Assembly: GCA_029975275.1 (NCBI GenBank)
Contig: JARKPN010000066.1
Location: 1 to 64,000 of the forward strand
Length of the DNA stretch: 64,000 nt
From: Geobacteraceae bacterium
GTDB lineage: Bacteria > Desulfobacterota > Desulfuromonadia > Geobacterales > Geobacteraceae
Reading direction: 5' to 3'
Part shown: positions 17,420 to 25,442 of the stretch, piece by piece
Numbering within the stretch: the stretch's first letter is position 1
How the letters are laid out: each line of letters begins with the position of its first letter
Notes under the pieces: generated by a model
Database searches by the model: none
The model's input: the letters and a program-made list of their open reading frames with translations, nothing else
What the model was told of the DNA's origin: nothing
Program-made: the position numbers and the translations under genes

Positions 17420-17899
17420 TTACTGGACCACGAAATCGGTGAAGTAGACCTTCTGGAGCTTACCCGCCGGGAAAAGTCTGCCGACGGCGGAGAATATCTC
17501 CTGCCTGAGCTGGCTCTTGCCCTGCTGGTCACCGATGTCCAGCAGCGTCTTGGCGCTCAGCAGCACCAGTATGGTGTCCCGGATCTGGGCCTGCCGGCCG
17601 GTGAACTCGGTTTTCGCCGCTTCGTCCGCCACCTCCATCTCCACCTTGACCCTCAGGTAGCGCAGTTCCTGCCCGTCATAGATATTCACGATGAAAGGGT
17701 CCTGCGAGTAGATCACCGGCGCGCCCTTGCTCTCGGTCTTGGCCTCCGCTTCCTTGCCGTGCCCTCCCGAGAAGAGGAAAAAGGCGGCCACGCCGCCGGC
17801 CGCCAACACCACCACGGCGCAGATGATCACGATGAATTTCAGTTTCCCTTTGCCCTTTTCAGGCTCCTTCTCCACGGCATGGTCGTCCTTGGAAGCCAT
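17420..17899 (-). CDS. fliL: Flagellar basal body protein FliL
   Basis: The 159-aa single-pass membrane protein has a charged cytosolic N-terminus, a membrane segment at about 23-45 (FIVIICAVVVLAAGGVAAFF), a linker and a periplasmic domain with DPFIVNIYDGQELRYLRVKVEME. FliL surrounds the stator units and supports motor torque. It is the first gene of fliLMNOPQR-flhB and is preceded by a sigma-54 promoter. motA and motB, which often lie upstream of fliL, are absent here. Confidence 0.95.
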   Translation of the reverse strand: MASKDDHAVEKEPEKGKGKLKFIVIICAVVVLAAGGVAAFFLFSGGHGKEAEAKTESKGAPVIYSQDPFIVNIYDGQELRYLRVKVEMEVADEAAKTEFTGRQAQIRDTILVLLSAKTLLDIGDQQGKSQLRQEIFSAVGRLFPAGKLQKVYFTDFVVQ

Positions 17900-17955
17900 T
17901 CAAAAACCTCCTCGCGTCAATGTTATCGGTATGTTCCGTTTCTCTAAGCTGTTAA

Positions 17956-17971
17956 TGCAACCGGAGTGCCG
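17956..17971 (-). promoter_or_regulatory. Sigma-54 promoter of the fliL operon
   Basis: The minus strand reads CGGCAC-TCCGG-TTGCA, with the -24 GG and -12 GC at exact spacing. It differs from the consensus TGGCAC-N5-TTGCW only in the first base. It lies about 57 bp upstream of the fliL start codon. Confidence 0.7.
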
Positions 17972-17982
17972 AATATATCCGT

Positions 17983-18015
17983 AGACCTGCCGGGTTTTCG
18001 AAACCCGGCAGGTCT
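17983..18015. repeat. 33-bp palindromic dispersed repeat, copy 1
   Basis: Perfect 15-bp arms (AGACCTGCCGGGTTT and its complement) surround TCG. A second copy lies at 18131-18163 and a third, diverged, at 35375-35408. All are intergenic. The pattern fits a REP-type element. Copies 1 and 2 sit in the 380-bp flgE-fliL gap where motAB might be expected. Confidence 0.85.
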
Positions 18016-18130
18016 TTCTTTGGGAAATATGGAAATTTCGCCCGTTTTGCCACGGGCATTTACCGGAACGATGGGCTGGGAGTCGGTCAAGTGGGCGAAC
18101 GGACAATAGTGTTACGTTTCGCTGTGATGC

Positions 18131-18163
18131 AGACCTGCCAGGTTTTCGAAACCCGGCAGGTCT
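18131..18163. repeat. 33-bp palindromic dispersed repeat, copy 2
   Basis: Same inverted repeat as at 17983-18015, with one arm changed (AGACCTGCCAGGTTT against AAACCCGGCAGGTCT). Short flanking arms (GTTACGT and ACGTAAC) extend the potential hairpin. The rest of the 17900-18279 gap holds the fliL promoter and a run of ten C at 18255-18264; I see no gene in it. Confidence 0.85.
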
Positions 18164-18279
18164 CACGTAACATTCGGCGTTCCGTGTCGGAAAACGAAAG
18201 AATGAAAAGACAAGATTTTGACAGGGGAGGGAACCCGGTCATGACCGCCGGCTTCCCCCCCCCCATGAAGGCGGGTATT

Positions 18280-19077
18280 TTACCGCTTGAGGTTCAGGAC
18301 CTCCTGGGTCATCTCGTCGGTGGTGGTTATGGTCTTGGAATTGGCCGAATAGGCCCGCTGGGTGATGATCATCTTCACGAACTGGCTGGCCAGGTCCACG
18401 TTGCTCAGCTCCAGGGAGTTGGAGTAGATGCGCTCGCTGGTGCCGTTGGGCGCGCCGATGCTGGCATCCGCTATCCCGGTGTCCGCGCCGGCAGTAAAGA
18501 GCGTACCGCCGACCTTCTCCAGCCTCCCGGTGTCGGGGATGAGCGCGACGCCTATCCTGGTGGCATAAGTCTGCTGCACGCCGGCATTGTCCAGGTAGGT
18601 GATCGTCCCGTCAGCCCCCACCTTGGTCACCTTGCCGAAGGTGGTCATATCAAACTGGATCGGGGTCCGGGTCTCGTCCAGCACCCTGTAGCCGTCCGGA
18701 TTGATGAGATAGCCGTCCATATCGGTGCGGAATGCGCCGGCACGGGTATAGAAGGAGGTGCTGGCGGTCTGGGCGCCGGTGGCGTCGGGGGTGCCCAGGG
18801 CGAAGAAGCTGGCGCCCTGGAGGGCCAGGTCGGTCACCAGTTCGGTGGTCTCAAAGGACGACTGGCTGAACACATTGTCGACCTTCTGGATCTGGGTCCC
18901 GCGGCCGATCTGGGAGTTGTTCCCCATATTGGCGGACAGCATGTCGGAAAACAGGGTCCTGCCGTACTTGAAGCCGATGGTATTCACGTTGGCGATGTTG
19001 TTGCCGATGACGTTCATTGCCTCGCCGTTGTTGTACAGCCCGGTGATTCCGGTAAAAAGAGCAGATGTGATACTCAT
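18280..19077 (-). CDS. flgE: Hook-family protein in the flgE position (minimal FlgE)
   Basis: The 265-aa protein has the rod/hook N-terminal motif IGNNIANVNTIGFKYGRTLF and the C-terminal helix NVDLASQFVKMIITQRAYSANSKTITTTDEM, typical of FlgE rather than FlgG. It follows flgD and the flagellar-operon protein, the normal place of flgE. FlgE polymerises into the hook. Usual FlgE proteins are about 400 aa or longer; this one lacks room for the outer D2/D3 domains. It may be a minimal hook protein, or a hook/rod paralogue with the main FlgE elsewhere in the genome. Confidence 0.8.
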   Translation of the reverse strand: MSITSALFTGITGLYNNGEAMNVIGNNIANVNTIGFKYGRTLFSDMLSANMGNNSQIGRGTQIQKVDNVFSQSSFETTELVTDLALQGASFFALGTPDATGAQTASTSFYTRAGAFRTDMDGYLINPDGYRVLDETRTPIQFDMTTFGKVTKVGADGTITYLDNAGVQQTYATRIGVALIPDTGRLEKVGGTLFTAGADTGIADASIGAPNGTSERIYSNSLELSNVDLASQFVKMIITQRAYSANSKTITTTDEMTQEVLNLKR

Positions 19078-19104
19078 GATAATGCCTCCTTGTGAATTTT
19101 GAGT

Positions 19105-19130
19105 GGGGCGCGTCGTTCGGTCGGCGCCCC
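19105..19130. repeat. GC-rich hairpin upstream of flgE
   Basis: GGGGCGC and GCGCCCC arms (7 bp) surround a 12-base loop in the 157-bp gap upstream of flgE. The same gap holds low-complexity ATTCTGA/AAACCT repeats near 19165-19215. There is no T-tract, so termination is doubtful; an effect on the flgE leader is possible. Confidence 0.4.
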
Positions 19131-19234
19131 GCGGGCTTCCTCATGGAGGTCCGGCCCGTTGTTTGAAAATTCTGAATTCTGAGTTCTGAGTTGAAAACCT
19201 AAAACCTGAAAACTTCATTCCGCCTGTTACACTG

Positions 19235-19621
19235 TTACAGAATTACTGCAGAGTCGATATTGGTGAAGACGTTCCCCCGCATGCCGGCGCGGTCCATGGC
19301 GGTCACCACGGTGCGGTTCTTGACGCTGACCACCAGGGCCGCGTCTCCCAGCAGCACCAGGGAATCCTTCCCCCCTTTTCTCGCCACGCTGTCCACCGCG
19401 CCTTCCAGTCTTTCCATGTCGGTACCGCTCAGGCGGATACCCCTCTCCTGCAACCGTTCCTGGGCATGGTTGGAGAAGGTGACCCCGGCTGACGGGAGTT
19501 TTCGATCCAGCACCCTGGCAAAGGGGGTATCGCTCCCCACCGCCGTGCCCGTGCCGGGCCGGTTCACCGGACGTGACGCGGGAACCTGGACGGGGTTTGG
19601 AAAAAATACCTCGTCCACCAT
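19235..19621 (-). CDS. Conserved flagellar operon protein (TIGR02530 type)
   Basis: The 128-aa protein shows the hallmarks of the small flagellar-operon family TIGR02530: VTFSNHAQERLQERGI near residue 48 and SLVLLGDAALVVSVKNRTV with a C-terminal NVFTNIDSAVI. Its biochemical role is not established. In Bacillus, Geobacter and relatives it sits between flgD and flgE, as here, so a part in hook assembly is inferred. It lies one base after the flgD stop. Confidence 0.88.
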   Translation of the reverse strand: MVDEVFFPNPVQVPASRPVNRPGTGTAVGSDTPFARVLDRKLPSAGVTFSNHAQERLQERGIRLSGTDMERLEGAVDSVARKGGKDSLVLLGDAALVVSVKNRTVVTAMDRAGMRGNVFTNIDSAVIL

Positions 19622-19622
19622 C

Positions 19623-20288
19623 TCAGATCACCTCCTTGACGCGAAGGATGCTGCTGAACGGGATTTCGACCCCGTTCACGGTCAGCACCGGCTGGGCGCC
19701 GGCATAGCTGACCCCGTCCACCTTCCCCTTGAGCAGCGTGTCGCAGGAAAAAGTTGTCCCGTCCGCCTTGAGGCCGCCGACGGCCACGGTGTAGGCGCCT
19801 GAAGGAAGCCGGTTGCCGCCCGCGTCCTTGCCGTCCCAGGAGACGGAGCCTTCCCCTGCCGAGCCCGGTCCCGCCTCGATGGTCCTCACCACGTTCCCCT
19901 TGGCGTCCCGGATGGTCACCGTAAGCTTTTCAGCCGCATACGGCGCGTTGTAGTTGATGCTCGTATCCTCCCCTGCCGTAAGCCCCACCTGGGAACCGGA
20001 TGCGGTGATGTCCTTGCCTATGAAGGATACCGCCGACAATGCCGACGAGGCATTGAGGGAGGCGATGATGCCCGCCAGGTTGTTGTTTGTGTTGTAAGCC
20101 TGTTCCAGCTGGGTAAGCTGGGCCAGCTGGGTCATATACTCGGTTCCGTCCATGGGATTGAGCGGATCCTGGTTCTGCAGCTGGGTTATGAACAACTTGA
20201 GAAAGTCGTCCTTGTTCATGCCGATGGTCTGCTTCATGGCATCCGACGCAGACGTCGTTGCGGCTTGCGATGTAACTGCCGTTACCAT
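19623..20288 (-). CDS. flgD: Hook cap protein FlgD
   Basis: The 221-aa protein has the FlgD N-terminal export region with MNKDDFLKLFITQLQNQDPLNPMDGTEY (about 24-51). A Fn3/Tudor-like hook-capping part follows (VTIRDAKGNVVRTI, VSWDGKDAGGNRLPSGAYTV). FlgD caps the growing hook and is replaced on completion. It lies 19 bp after fliK and just before the TIGR02530-type gene. Length is normal. Confidence 0.96.
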   Translation of the reverse strand: MVTAVTSQAATTSASDAMKQTIGMNKDDFLKLFITQLQNQDPLNPMDGTEYMTQLAQLTQLEQAYNTNNNLAGIIASLNASSALSAVSFIGKDITASGSQVGLTAGEDTSINYNAPYAAEKLTVTIRDAKGNVVRTIEAGPGSAGEGSVSWDGKDAGGNRLPSGAYTVAVGGLKADGTTFSCDTLLKGKVDGVSYAGAQPVLTVNGVEIPFSSILRVKEVI

Positions 20289-20307
20289 AGTTCACCTCGT
20301 TTCTCTG

Positions 20308-22233
20308 CTAGAGCCTCATGTCCACCAGGGAATGCTCCCGTTGCTCCCACCCCGTGACCGGAACCGTCACGGTTTCTTCCCGGAAGTATCCCGTCGGGAG
20401 GTACCGGGTGTCGCCGTCCTGGCGGTACCCGCTCTGGCGTCCTTCCCTGAACGACTGCCCCGTGCCCTGCTGGCCGGTTCCGGTTGTCACCTCGAACCTT
20501 TCCATCTGGATGTTCTGCCGCGAGAGCGTGTCCTTCAACTGGTCCAGGTTCTGGAGCAGGGCCTCCTTCACCACCGGATTCTGGGCCGTGACCTCGATGC
20601 TCATCCTCCGGTCCTCCATGCGGACATTCAGCTGCAGCTCTCCCAGCTCGCGCGGGTTGAGCCTCAGCGTGACACGGCCGTCGCCGCTCCCCTCGGAGTG
20701 GTTTGCCAGCCGCTCCCGCACCTGGGACAGGACCTCCTCATGGAGTCTCTCCCTCTCTCCTCCGAATACCCGGCCTGCCCGGGTTTCCTCCAATCCCCGG
20801 ACCGGCGTTTCAACGTTCCCGAACCCGGCAGGATTGCCAGGAAAGTGCCGGGATCCGTCCCCGGTTCCGGTATCGTGCCGCTGCTGCGCGCCGCCCCGGG
20901 AGGAAAAGGGACCGTTCTCCCCGGAAAGCCCGCCGGTTGCGGCTGTACCCGAGGCTTCGGGAGCCGGTTCCGCCTGTTTTCCCGCCACAACGGATTCGGT
21001 TCGGGCAGTCGGGTCCGGCCGCCCGGCTGCCGCCTGCGCCACATCCCGTGAGGACACCGCTCCCGTCCCGGTGGTCCGGGCCGGATTCGCCGCGGTTGCT
21101 CCCCACGGTACCTGACGGAGAACCGCCTCACCCTTTACTTCCGCCTTCAACTCCAGGCTATTACGCCGCGACATACCTTCCCGGTCGCCGTTGACCGCTT
21201 TCTCGGCGCCGTGATCGTGCATCGTCTTCATCGTCGCCTCACCGCCGCTGCTTTCCGCCGGTTTGGAGAACGACGGGACTGTGACGCGGTCACCGTACAG
21301 CCCGGCCGCGTCTCCGGTAACGTCCCTGGCCACGCTTTCAGTCGCCTGCTCCATGGTCCCATCGGCCGGCGCCTTACCGGTGCCGACTGAAGCGGCCTCC
21401 GGTGCCCGCTGCGACACTGCTGCCGTCTCTGCGGCATCCGGTCCGGCCATGACGGCATTGGTCGGGTGCCCGGCCGTTCGCACCTCGACCGCTGTCAGGA
21501 TTTCGGCGGCGTTCGCCTGCCGCTCCATTGCCTGATCGGGCCCCCGCAGAACATCGCGCGAGGATACCATTTCCACCTGCATGGCACCCGCGGGCCCGTT
21601 CGAACCAGTCGGCTCAGCAAAGGATTGAGCCTGTTCGACGTCCCGCGCCGTCTCCACCCTGGTGAACATGCCGGTTGCATGCCCGCCATTTCCCCCGGCA
21701 TACGCCGCAGGCGGCACACTTTGCGCCTGATGCGCCGGGAGGGGTGGTCCCCCCTGTTCTCCATCCGACAACAGCGGTGACGGGGGTCCGTTCTTTACCA
21801 GGAGCTGCTCCGGCAGGACCCACAGGGGACCACCGGTGGCCAACACCTCCCGTTCTTCCCCCATTGCGGCCTGAAGCCTTCCCGTGTCCGACGCGGGGCG
21901 GGTCTTTGCCTCCCTGGCTGCCGGAGTTGTGACGACTTCTTCACGCTCCCGCGAAACGGGTGTATACGCTTCGCTGCCGTCCGCGTCGGGCAAGCCCGGC
22001 TGTGCCGCCAGTCCCCCGGCGAAACGCAGGGGGATGCCTTGCTGCCTGAACGATTGCCGCGGGTCCGGGGAATCCCGGAAAGCAAGACCCCGGGATGCAA
22101 CGGCGGTCGCAGCCTGGTCGAACATCATCCCGAATACGTGCGGCGGCGCCTCCCCGGCATCCGTCCACGCCGGAACCGGGTTGACGGTGCCTCCGGCAAT
22201 CTGTGCTGCCGGTACTACCTGTAATGCATCCAT
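20308..22233 (-). CDS. fliK: Flagellar hook-length control protein FliK
   Basis: The 641-aa protein is a long, low-complexity, Ala/Gly/Pro-rich ruler followed by the conserved C-terminal domain at about 530-615 (GRVTLRLNPRELGELQLNVRMEDRRMSIEVTAQNP). FliK measures hook length and contacts FlhB to switch export specificity. The C-terminal motif LNPxxLGxLxVxM is diagnostic. It is long for the family. It sits between the motE-like gene and flgD. A second FliK-like protein is encoded at 40135-41196. Confidence 0.94.
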   Translation of the reverse strand: MDALQVVPAAQIAGGTVNPVPAWTDAGEAPPHVFGMMFDQAATAVASRGLAFRDSPDPRQSFRQQGIPLRFAGGLAAQPGLPDADGSEAYTPVSREREEVVTTPAAREAKTRPASDTGRLQAAMGEEREVLATGGPLWVLPEQLLVKNGPPSPLLSDGEQGGPPLPAHQAQSVPPAAYAGGNGGHATGMFTRVETARDVEQAQSFAEPTGSNGPAGAMQVEMVSSRDVLRGPDQAMERQANAAEILTAVEVRTAGHPTNAVMAGPDAAETAAVSQRAPEAASVGTGKAPADGTMEQATESVARDVTGDAAGLYGDRVTVPSFSKPAESSGGEATMKTMHDHGAEKAVNGDREGMSRRNSLELKAEVKGEAVLRQVPWGATAANPARTTGTGAVSSRDVAQAAAGRPDPTARTESVVAGKQAEPAPEASGTAATGGLSGENGPFSSRGGAQQRHDTGTGDGSRHFPGNPAGFGNVETPVRGLEETRAGRVFGGERERLHEEVLSQVRERLANHSEGSGDGRVTLRLNPRELGELQLNVRMEDRRMSIEVTAQNPVVKEALLQNLDQLKDTLSRQNIQMERFEVTTGTGQQGTGQSFREGRQSGYRQDGDTRYLPTGYFREETVTVPVTGWEQREHSLVDMRL

Positions 22234-22301
22234 CGCTTTTCACCTCCTTTCTTTCTTGATGATATCGAAGTTATTTCTTTCGCCTCCCTCATCACCGCTT
22301 T

Positions 22302-22847
22302 TCAGCTTCCCCCCAGGTTCTGCCTGGTCCACTTGAGAACCCTTGCCTGGTTCAGGTAGGGAATCAGCTTGACCGCGGTCTTCTGGTCCATCCGGTTGAG
22401 CAGCTCGAATGCCATCCCCTCGTCGAGCTTGTCTATCAGGGCCGCCGCGGCCTCCGGACGGAGCGCCTTGTAGACCTTGAGCATTTTGGCGTACTTCTCG
22501 GAATCTTCCTGTTTCTTTTTGGAGAGCGACTCATCCATCGCCTTCCTGGCCTCGTCCAGCTGCCTGATCCGTGTCTCAAGGGTTTCGCTCAGCCGTTTCA
22601 TCTCCTGCTCTTTCAGGTTGAGCGCGGTCTCACGTTCCAGCAGCCGATCCTGCCTCCCCGCCGCTGGTGCCGCATCCCGGCCGGTTTGGGGTTGGGCCGC
22701 GCCCCCCTGGGCAAGCTGAGCCGCTTCCGCAGGGGGCGTCAGTTTCTCGGCCGTCAGGCTGTTCCGGAAATCCGCGGAATCCGAGTGGATCACCGCAAGG
22801 ATCCCCAGGGTAACGGTTACGGAATAACGCGCTACGGCCCGGCTCAT
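22302..22847 (-). CDS. MotE-like protein with MgtE-N type domain
   Basis: The 181-aa protein has an N-terminal hydrophobic segment (about 8-22, membrane anchor or signal), a charged coiled coil at about 65-115, and a C-terminal helical domain (KVYKALRPEAAAALIDKLDEGMAFELLNRM). The C-terminal part resembles MgtE-N repeats and the MotE family, a chaperone of MotC in some alphaproteobacteria. Genes of this type commonly follow fliJ. The start is 4 bp inside the fliJ stop, so it is co-translated. The precise role in this organism is unknown. Confidence 0.75.
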   Translation of the reverse strand: MSRAVARYSVTVTLGILAVIHSDSADFRNSLTAEKLTPPAEAAQLAQGGAAQPQTGRDAAPAAGRQDRLLERETALNLKEQEMKRLSETLETRIRQLDEARKAMDESLSKKKQEDSEKYAKMLKVYKALRPEAAAALIDKLDEGMAFELLNRMDQKTAVKLIPYLNQARVLKWTRQNLGGS

Positions 22848-23287
22848 CCCTCCTGCCCCCTGGCCCGGAGCGCAATCTCGTCGAGAAACGCCCGCTCCTT
22901 CTCGGCCGTGACCCGCTTGTGCTCATGCAGCTTTTTCTTCTTGAGCTCCTCCATGATCTTCTTTTCGGTCGCTGCCTCGCGCAGGGTCTCCTGTTTCTCC
23001 AGCATGGCGCGGTCCAGCACGCTCACCTCGTCCCGTTGCAGCGTGATCTCCTGCTTCTTTCTCCGGAAGTAGTCGGCGTAGAGCTTCAGCTCCAGGGCGC
23101 TGATCCCTTCCAGCTGCCGGTCCATGAATTCCAGGCTGAGCCGGTCGACCGCCGCCTCCTCCCGGCGCAGCCGGTCCTCGGCGTCCTCGTACTCGCGTTT
23201 GGCCTCGACGAACTCGATCTTGCGGAGCTTCTCGGCCTCCCTGCGGAAATTCAGCACCCTTTCCAGCCTGAATACGTTCCGTGACAT
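22844..23287 (-). CDS. fliJ: Flagellar export chaperone FliJ
   Basis: The 147-aa, almost entirely helical coiled-coil protein starts FRLERVLNFRREAEKLRKIEF, the usual FliJ N-terminus. FliJ is the central stalk of the export ATPase FliI and links it to FlhA. It lies 9 bp after fliI and overlaps the following gene by 4 bp. FliJ sequences are variable, so the call rests on coiled-coil pattern, length and location. Confidence 0.92.
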   Translation of the reverse strand: MSRNVFRLERVLNFRREAEKLRKIEFVEAKREYEDAEDRLRREEAAVDRLSLEFMDRQLEGISALELKLYADYFRRKKQEITLQRDEVSVLDRAMLEKQETLREAATEKKIMEELKKKKLHEHKRVTAEKERAFLDEIALRARGQEG

Positions 23288-23296
23288 ACTCCCTCC

Positions 23297-24643
23297 TTAC
23301 AGTCCCTGTCCGCCCTGCGCTTCCCAGTCGCCGCAGACGTCCCGCAGCTGCGTGAGCGCGTGGTCGAAGGCGACGTTTTCGTGTATGTCCTGCCTGATGA
23401 AAGAGATGATCCTGTCGATCCTGCTGACCGCCTGGTCAATCCTGGGATTGCTCCCCTCCTTGTAGGCCCCGATGTTGATCAGATCCTCGGCCTGCCGATA
23501 GGTCGCCAGCAGCTCCTTGTACCTGCCGGCCAGCTGTACGTGCTCCCGTTCGGCCACCGCGCCCATGACCCTGCTGGCGCTGGAGAGGACGTCTATCGGC
23601 GGATAGATGTTCTTGGCCGCCAGGTCCCTGGAGAGCACGATGTGGCCGTCCAGGATGCTGCGCATGGCGTCACAGATGGGCTCGTTGAAGTCGTCCCCCT
23701 CCACCAGGACCGTATAGAGCCCGGTGATGCTGCCGTCCACGAAGCTCCCCGTTCTTTCCAGCAGCTTGGGGAGGGCCGCGAACACCGACGGGGTGTACCC
23801 CTTGGTGGTGGGGGGCTCACCGATGGCGAGCCCCACCTCGCGCATGGCCATGGCGAAACGGGTCGCCGAATCCATCATCAGCAGCACTTTGTTGCCCCGG
23901 GACTGGAAGTACTCCGCAATGGTGGTGGCGATGTAGGCGCCCCGCATCCTGACCAGCGGCGGCTGGTCGGAGGTGGCCACGACAACCACCGATTTACGCA
24001 ACCCCTCTGCCCGCAGGTCCTTCTCGATGAACTCCCTGAGCTCGCGTCCCCGTTCGCCGATCAGCGCGATAACGTTGACGTCCGCCTCGGTGTAGCGGGC
24101 TATCATGCCCAGCAGGGTCGATTTGCCCACCCCGGAGCCGGCCATGATCCCGACCCGCTGGCCATCCCCGCAGGTGAGCAGGCCGTTTATGGCCCGGATC
24201 CCCAGGTCCAGCGGCCGGCAGATGGGGGAGCGCTTCATGGGGTTCACCGGCTGCGCATAGATGGGGCATTCGTCCGGTGTCGGCACCGGGCCCAGATCGT
24301 CGATGGGCTCGCCGAGACCGTCAATCACCCGCCCCAGCAGGGCCGGGCCGACCCCAAGGAAGGCCTTGTCCCGCTTGACCGCTATCCGGCTGCCGAGGCC
24401 CACGCCCCGCAGTTCTCCAAGGGGCATCAGCAGGGTCTTGTTGTCGCGGAAGCCAACCACCTCGGCAGGGATCGGCTCCCCGTCCCGTGGGTAGATCTCG
24501 CACAGGGCACCGACCGCGGCGCCGGGGCAGTACCCCTCGATGACCAGTCCCACCACCTGGGTCACCTTGCCGTGAAACCGGATCGGTCTCACGTTCTCGA
24601 CGGTCGGCAGGTAGCGGGTCAGGTCAATTCTCTTTGTAAGCAT
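23297..24643 (-). CDS. fliI: Flagellar export ATPase FliI
   Basis: The 448-aa ATPase is related to the F1 beta subunit. Walker A is AGSGVGKST at residues 168-176, with LIGERGRELREF and the Walker B strand VLLMMDSATRFAMA. It energises unfolding and release of export substrates with FliH and FliJ. Its start overlaps the end of fliH by 20 bp. Length and motifs are complete. Confidence 0.98.
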   Translation of the reverse strand: MLTKRIDLTRYLPTVENVRPIRFHGKVTQVVGLVIEGYCPGAAVGALCEIYPRDGEPIPAEVVGFRDNKTLLMPLGELRGVGLGSRIAVKRDKAFLGVGPALLGRVIDGLGEPIDDLGPVPTPDECPIYAQPVNPMKRSPICRPLDLGIRAINGLLTCGDGQRVGIMAGSGVGKSTLLGMIARYTEADVNVIALIGERGRELREFIEKDLRAEGLRKSVVVVATSDQPPLVRMRGAYIATTIAEYFQSRGNKVLLMMDSATRFAMAMREVGLAIGEPPTTKGYTPSVFAALPKLLERTGSFVDGSITGLYTVLVEGDDFNEPICDAMRSILDGHIVLSRDLAAKNIYPPIDVLSSASRVMGAVAEREHVQLAGRYKELLATYRQAEDLINIGAYKEGSNPRIDQAVSRIDRIISFIRQDIHENVAFDHALTQLRDVCGDWEAQGGQGL

Positions 24644-25442
24644 GCTGTTCCCTTTCCGACGACAGTTTGGGAGGAATGCTCATCAGGGTATGCCGTTCCT
24701 CAAGCAGGCGCCTGAAGATCTCGTCGACCTGGGAGTCGGTCCTGGCATCGATCTCGCCCATGGCTGTGTCCACGATGCATCCGCCCGGCGGGATGGAGTC
24801 GTCGGGCTTCAGGTCCAGCAACCTCTCGTGGCCGATTCCGTTCAGGTAGAGATGCCTGTGCGCCGATACCGTACGGTGGTCGTCCGGATTGAGCCGGATC
24901 ACGATCTCGTCCCGTTCGGACGCACTCCCCACGGCCGCACCGACCACCTTGGCCAGGATGAGCCGGTCGGTGGATATCTCCTGATGGATGACCTTGCGCG
25001 CCACCATGATTGCCAGCTTCAGCAGGTCCTCTTCACACTCGCGCAGGATCTGCTCCCTGAGCCCCGCCACCTCCTCCACGGCCTCCCTGAGGGCCTTGAA
25101 GACGTTGGACAGCCCCTTTTCCGCCAGACGTTTCCCGTCTTCGACCCCTCTGTCGAAGGCTTCCCGGACCAGCCGCAGGTGCTCTTCTTCCTCTATCCCG
25201 CGAGGAGCCGGCTCGACCGCCGGGGCCTGCTCCCCGGGAGGATCGTCTCCGGAGGGCACCATGTTTCCCCCCCCCCCCGGAACTCCCTGCCGCTCGGCAA
25301 GTATCGTCTCCAGGAAAGGGACGAATCCCGTGCCCTCGCCTTCGAGGCGGGACGGAAACGCTCCCTGCACCGCCTCGAAGCGGTAGCTCTCGACCCGGCC
25401 CGCCAGGGGGCTGCCGGGCTTGAGGATCTTAGACGAGGACAT
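24624..25442 (-). CDS. fliH: Flagellar export ATPase regulator FliH
   Basis: The 272-aa protein has a Pro/Gly-rich N-terminal third, a long helical middle and a C-terminal domain (LLKLAIMVARKVIHQEIS, VVIR-type strands, then PPGGCIVDTAMGEIDARTDSQVDEI). FliH binds FliI as a dimer and tethers it to the C-ring. Codons 56-59 (four Gly) contain a homopolymer of 12 G on the coding strand; slippage there would truncate the protein after about 60 residues. The start overlaps the fliG stop region by 14 bp. Confidence 0.95.
   Translation of the reverse strand: MSSSKILKPGSPLAGRVESYRFEAVQGAFPSRLEGEGTGFVPFLETILAERQGVPGGGGNMVPSGDDPPGEQAPAVEPAPRGIEEEEHLRLVREAFDRGVEDGKRLAEKGLSNVFKALREAVEEVAGLREQILRECEEDLLKLAIMVARKVIHQEISTDRLILAKVVGAAVGSASERDEIVIRLNPDDHRTVSAHRHLYLNGIGHERLLDLKPDDSIPPGGCIVDTAMGEIDARTDSQVDEIFRRLLEERHTLMSIPPKLSSEREQHAYKEN
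25267..25278 (-). repeat. Homopolymer of 12 G in fliH coding strand
   Basis: The plus strand shows 12 consecutive C. It is the longest homopolymer I found in this window and lies inside fliH. Such tracts are known contingency loci in other bacteria because polymerase slippage toggles the frame. Confidence 0.9.

Noticed and set aside
18255-18264. Run of ten C as a second phase-variation tract
   Set aside because: It lies downstream of the flgE stop and well upstream of the fliL promoter, in non-coding DNA; slippage would have no clear effect.
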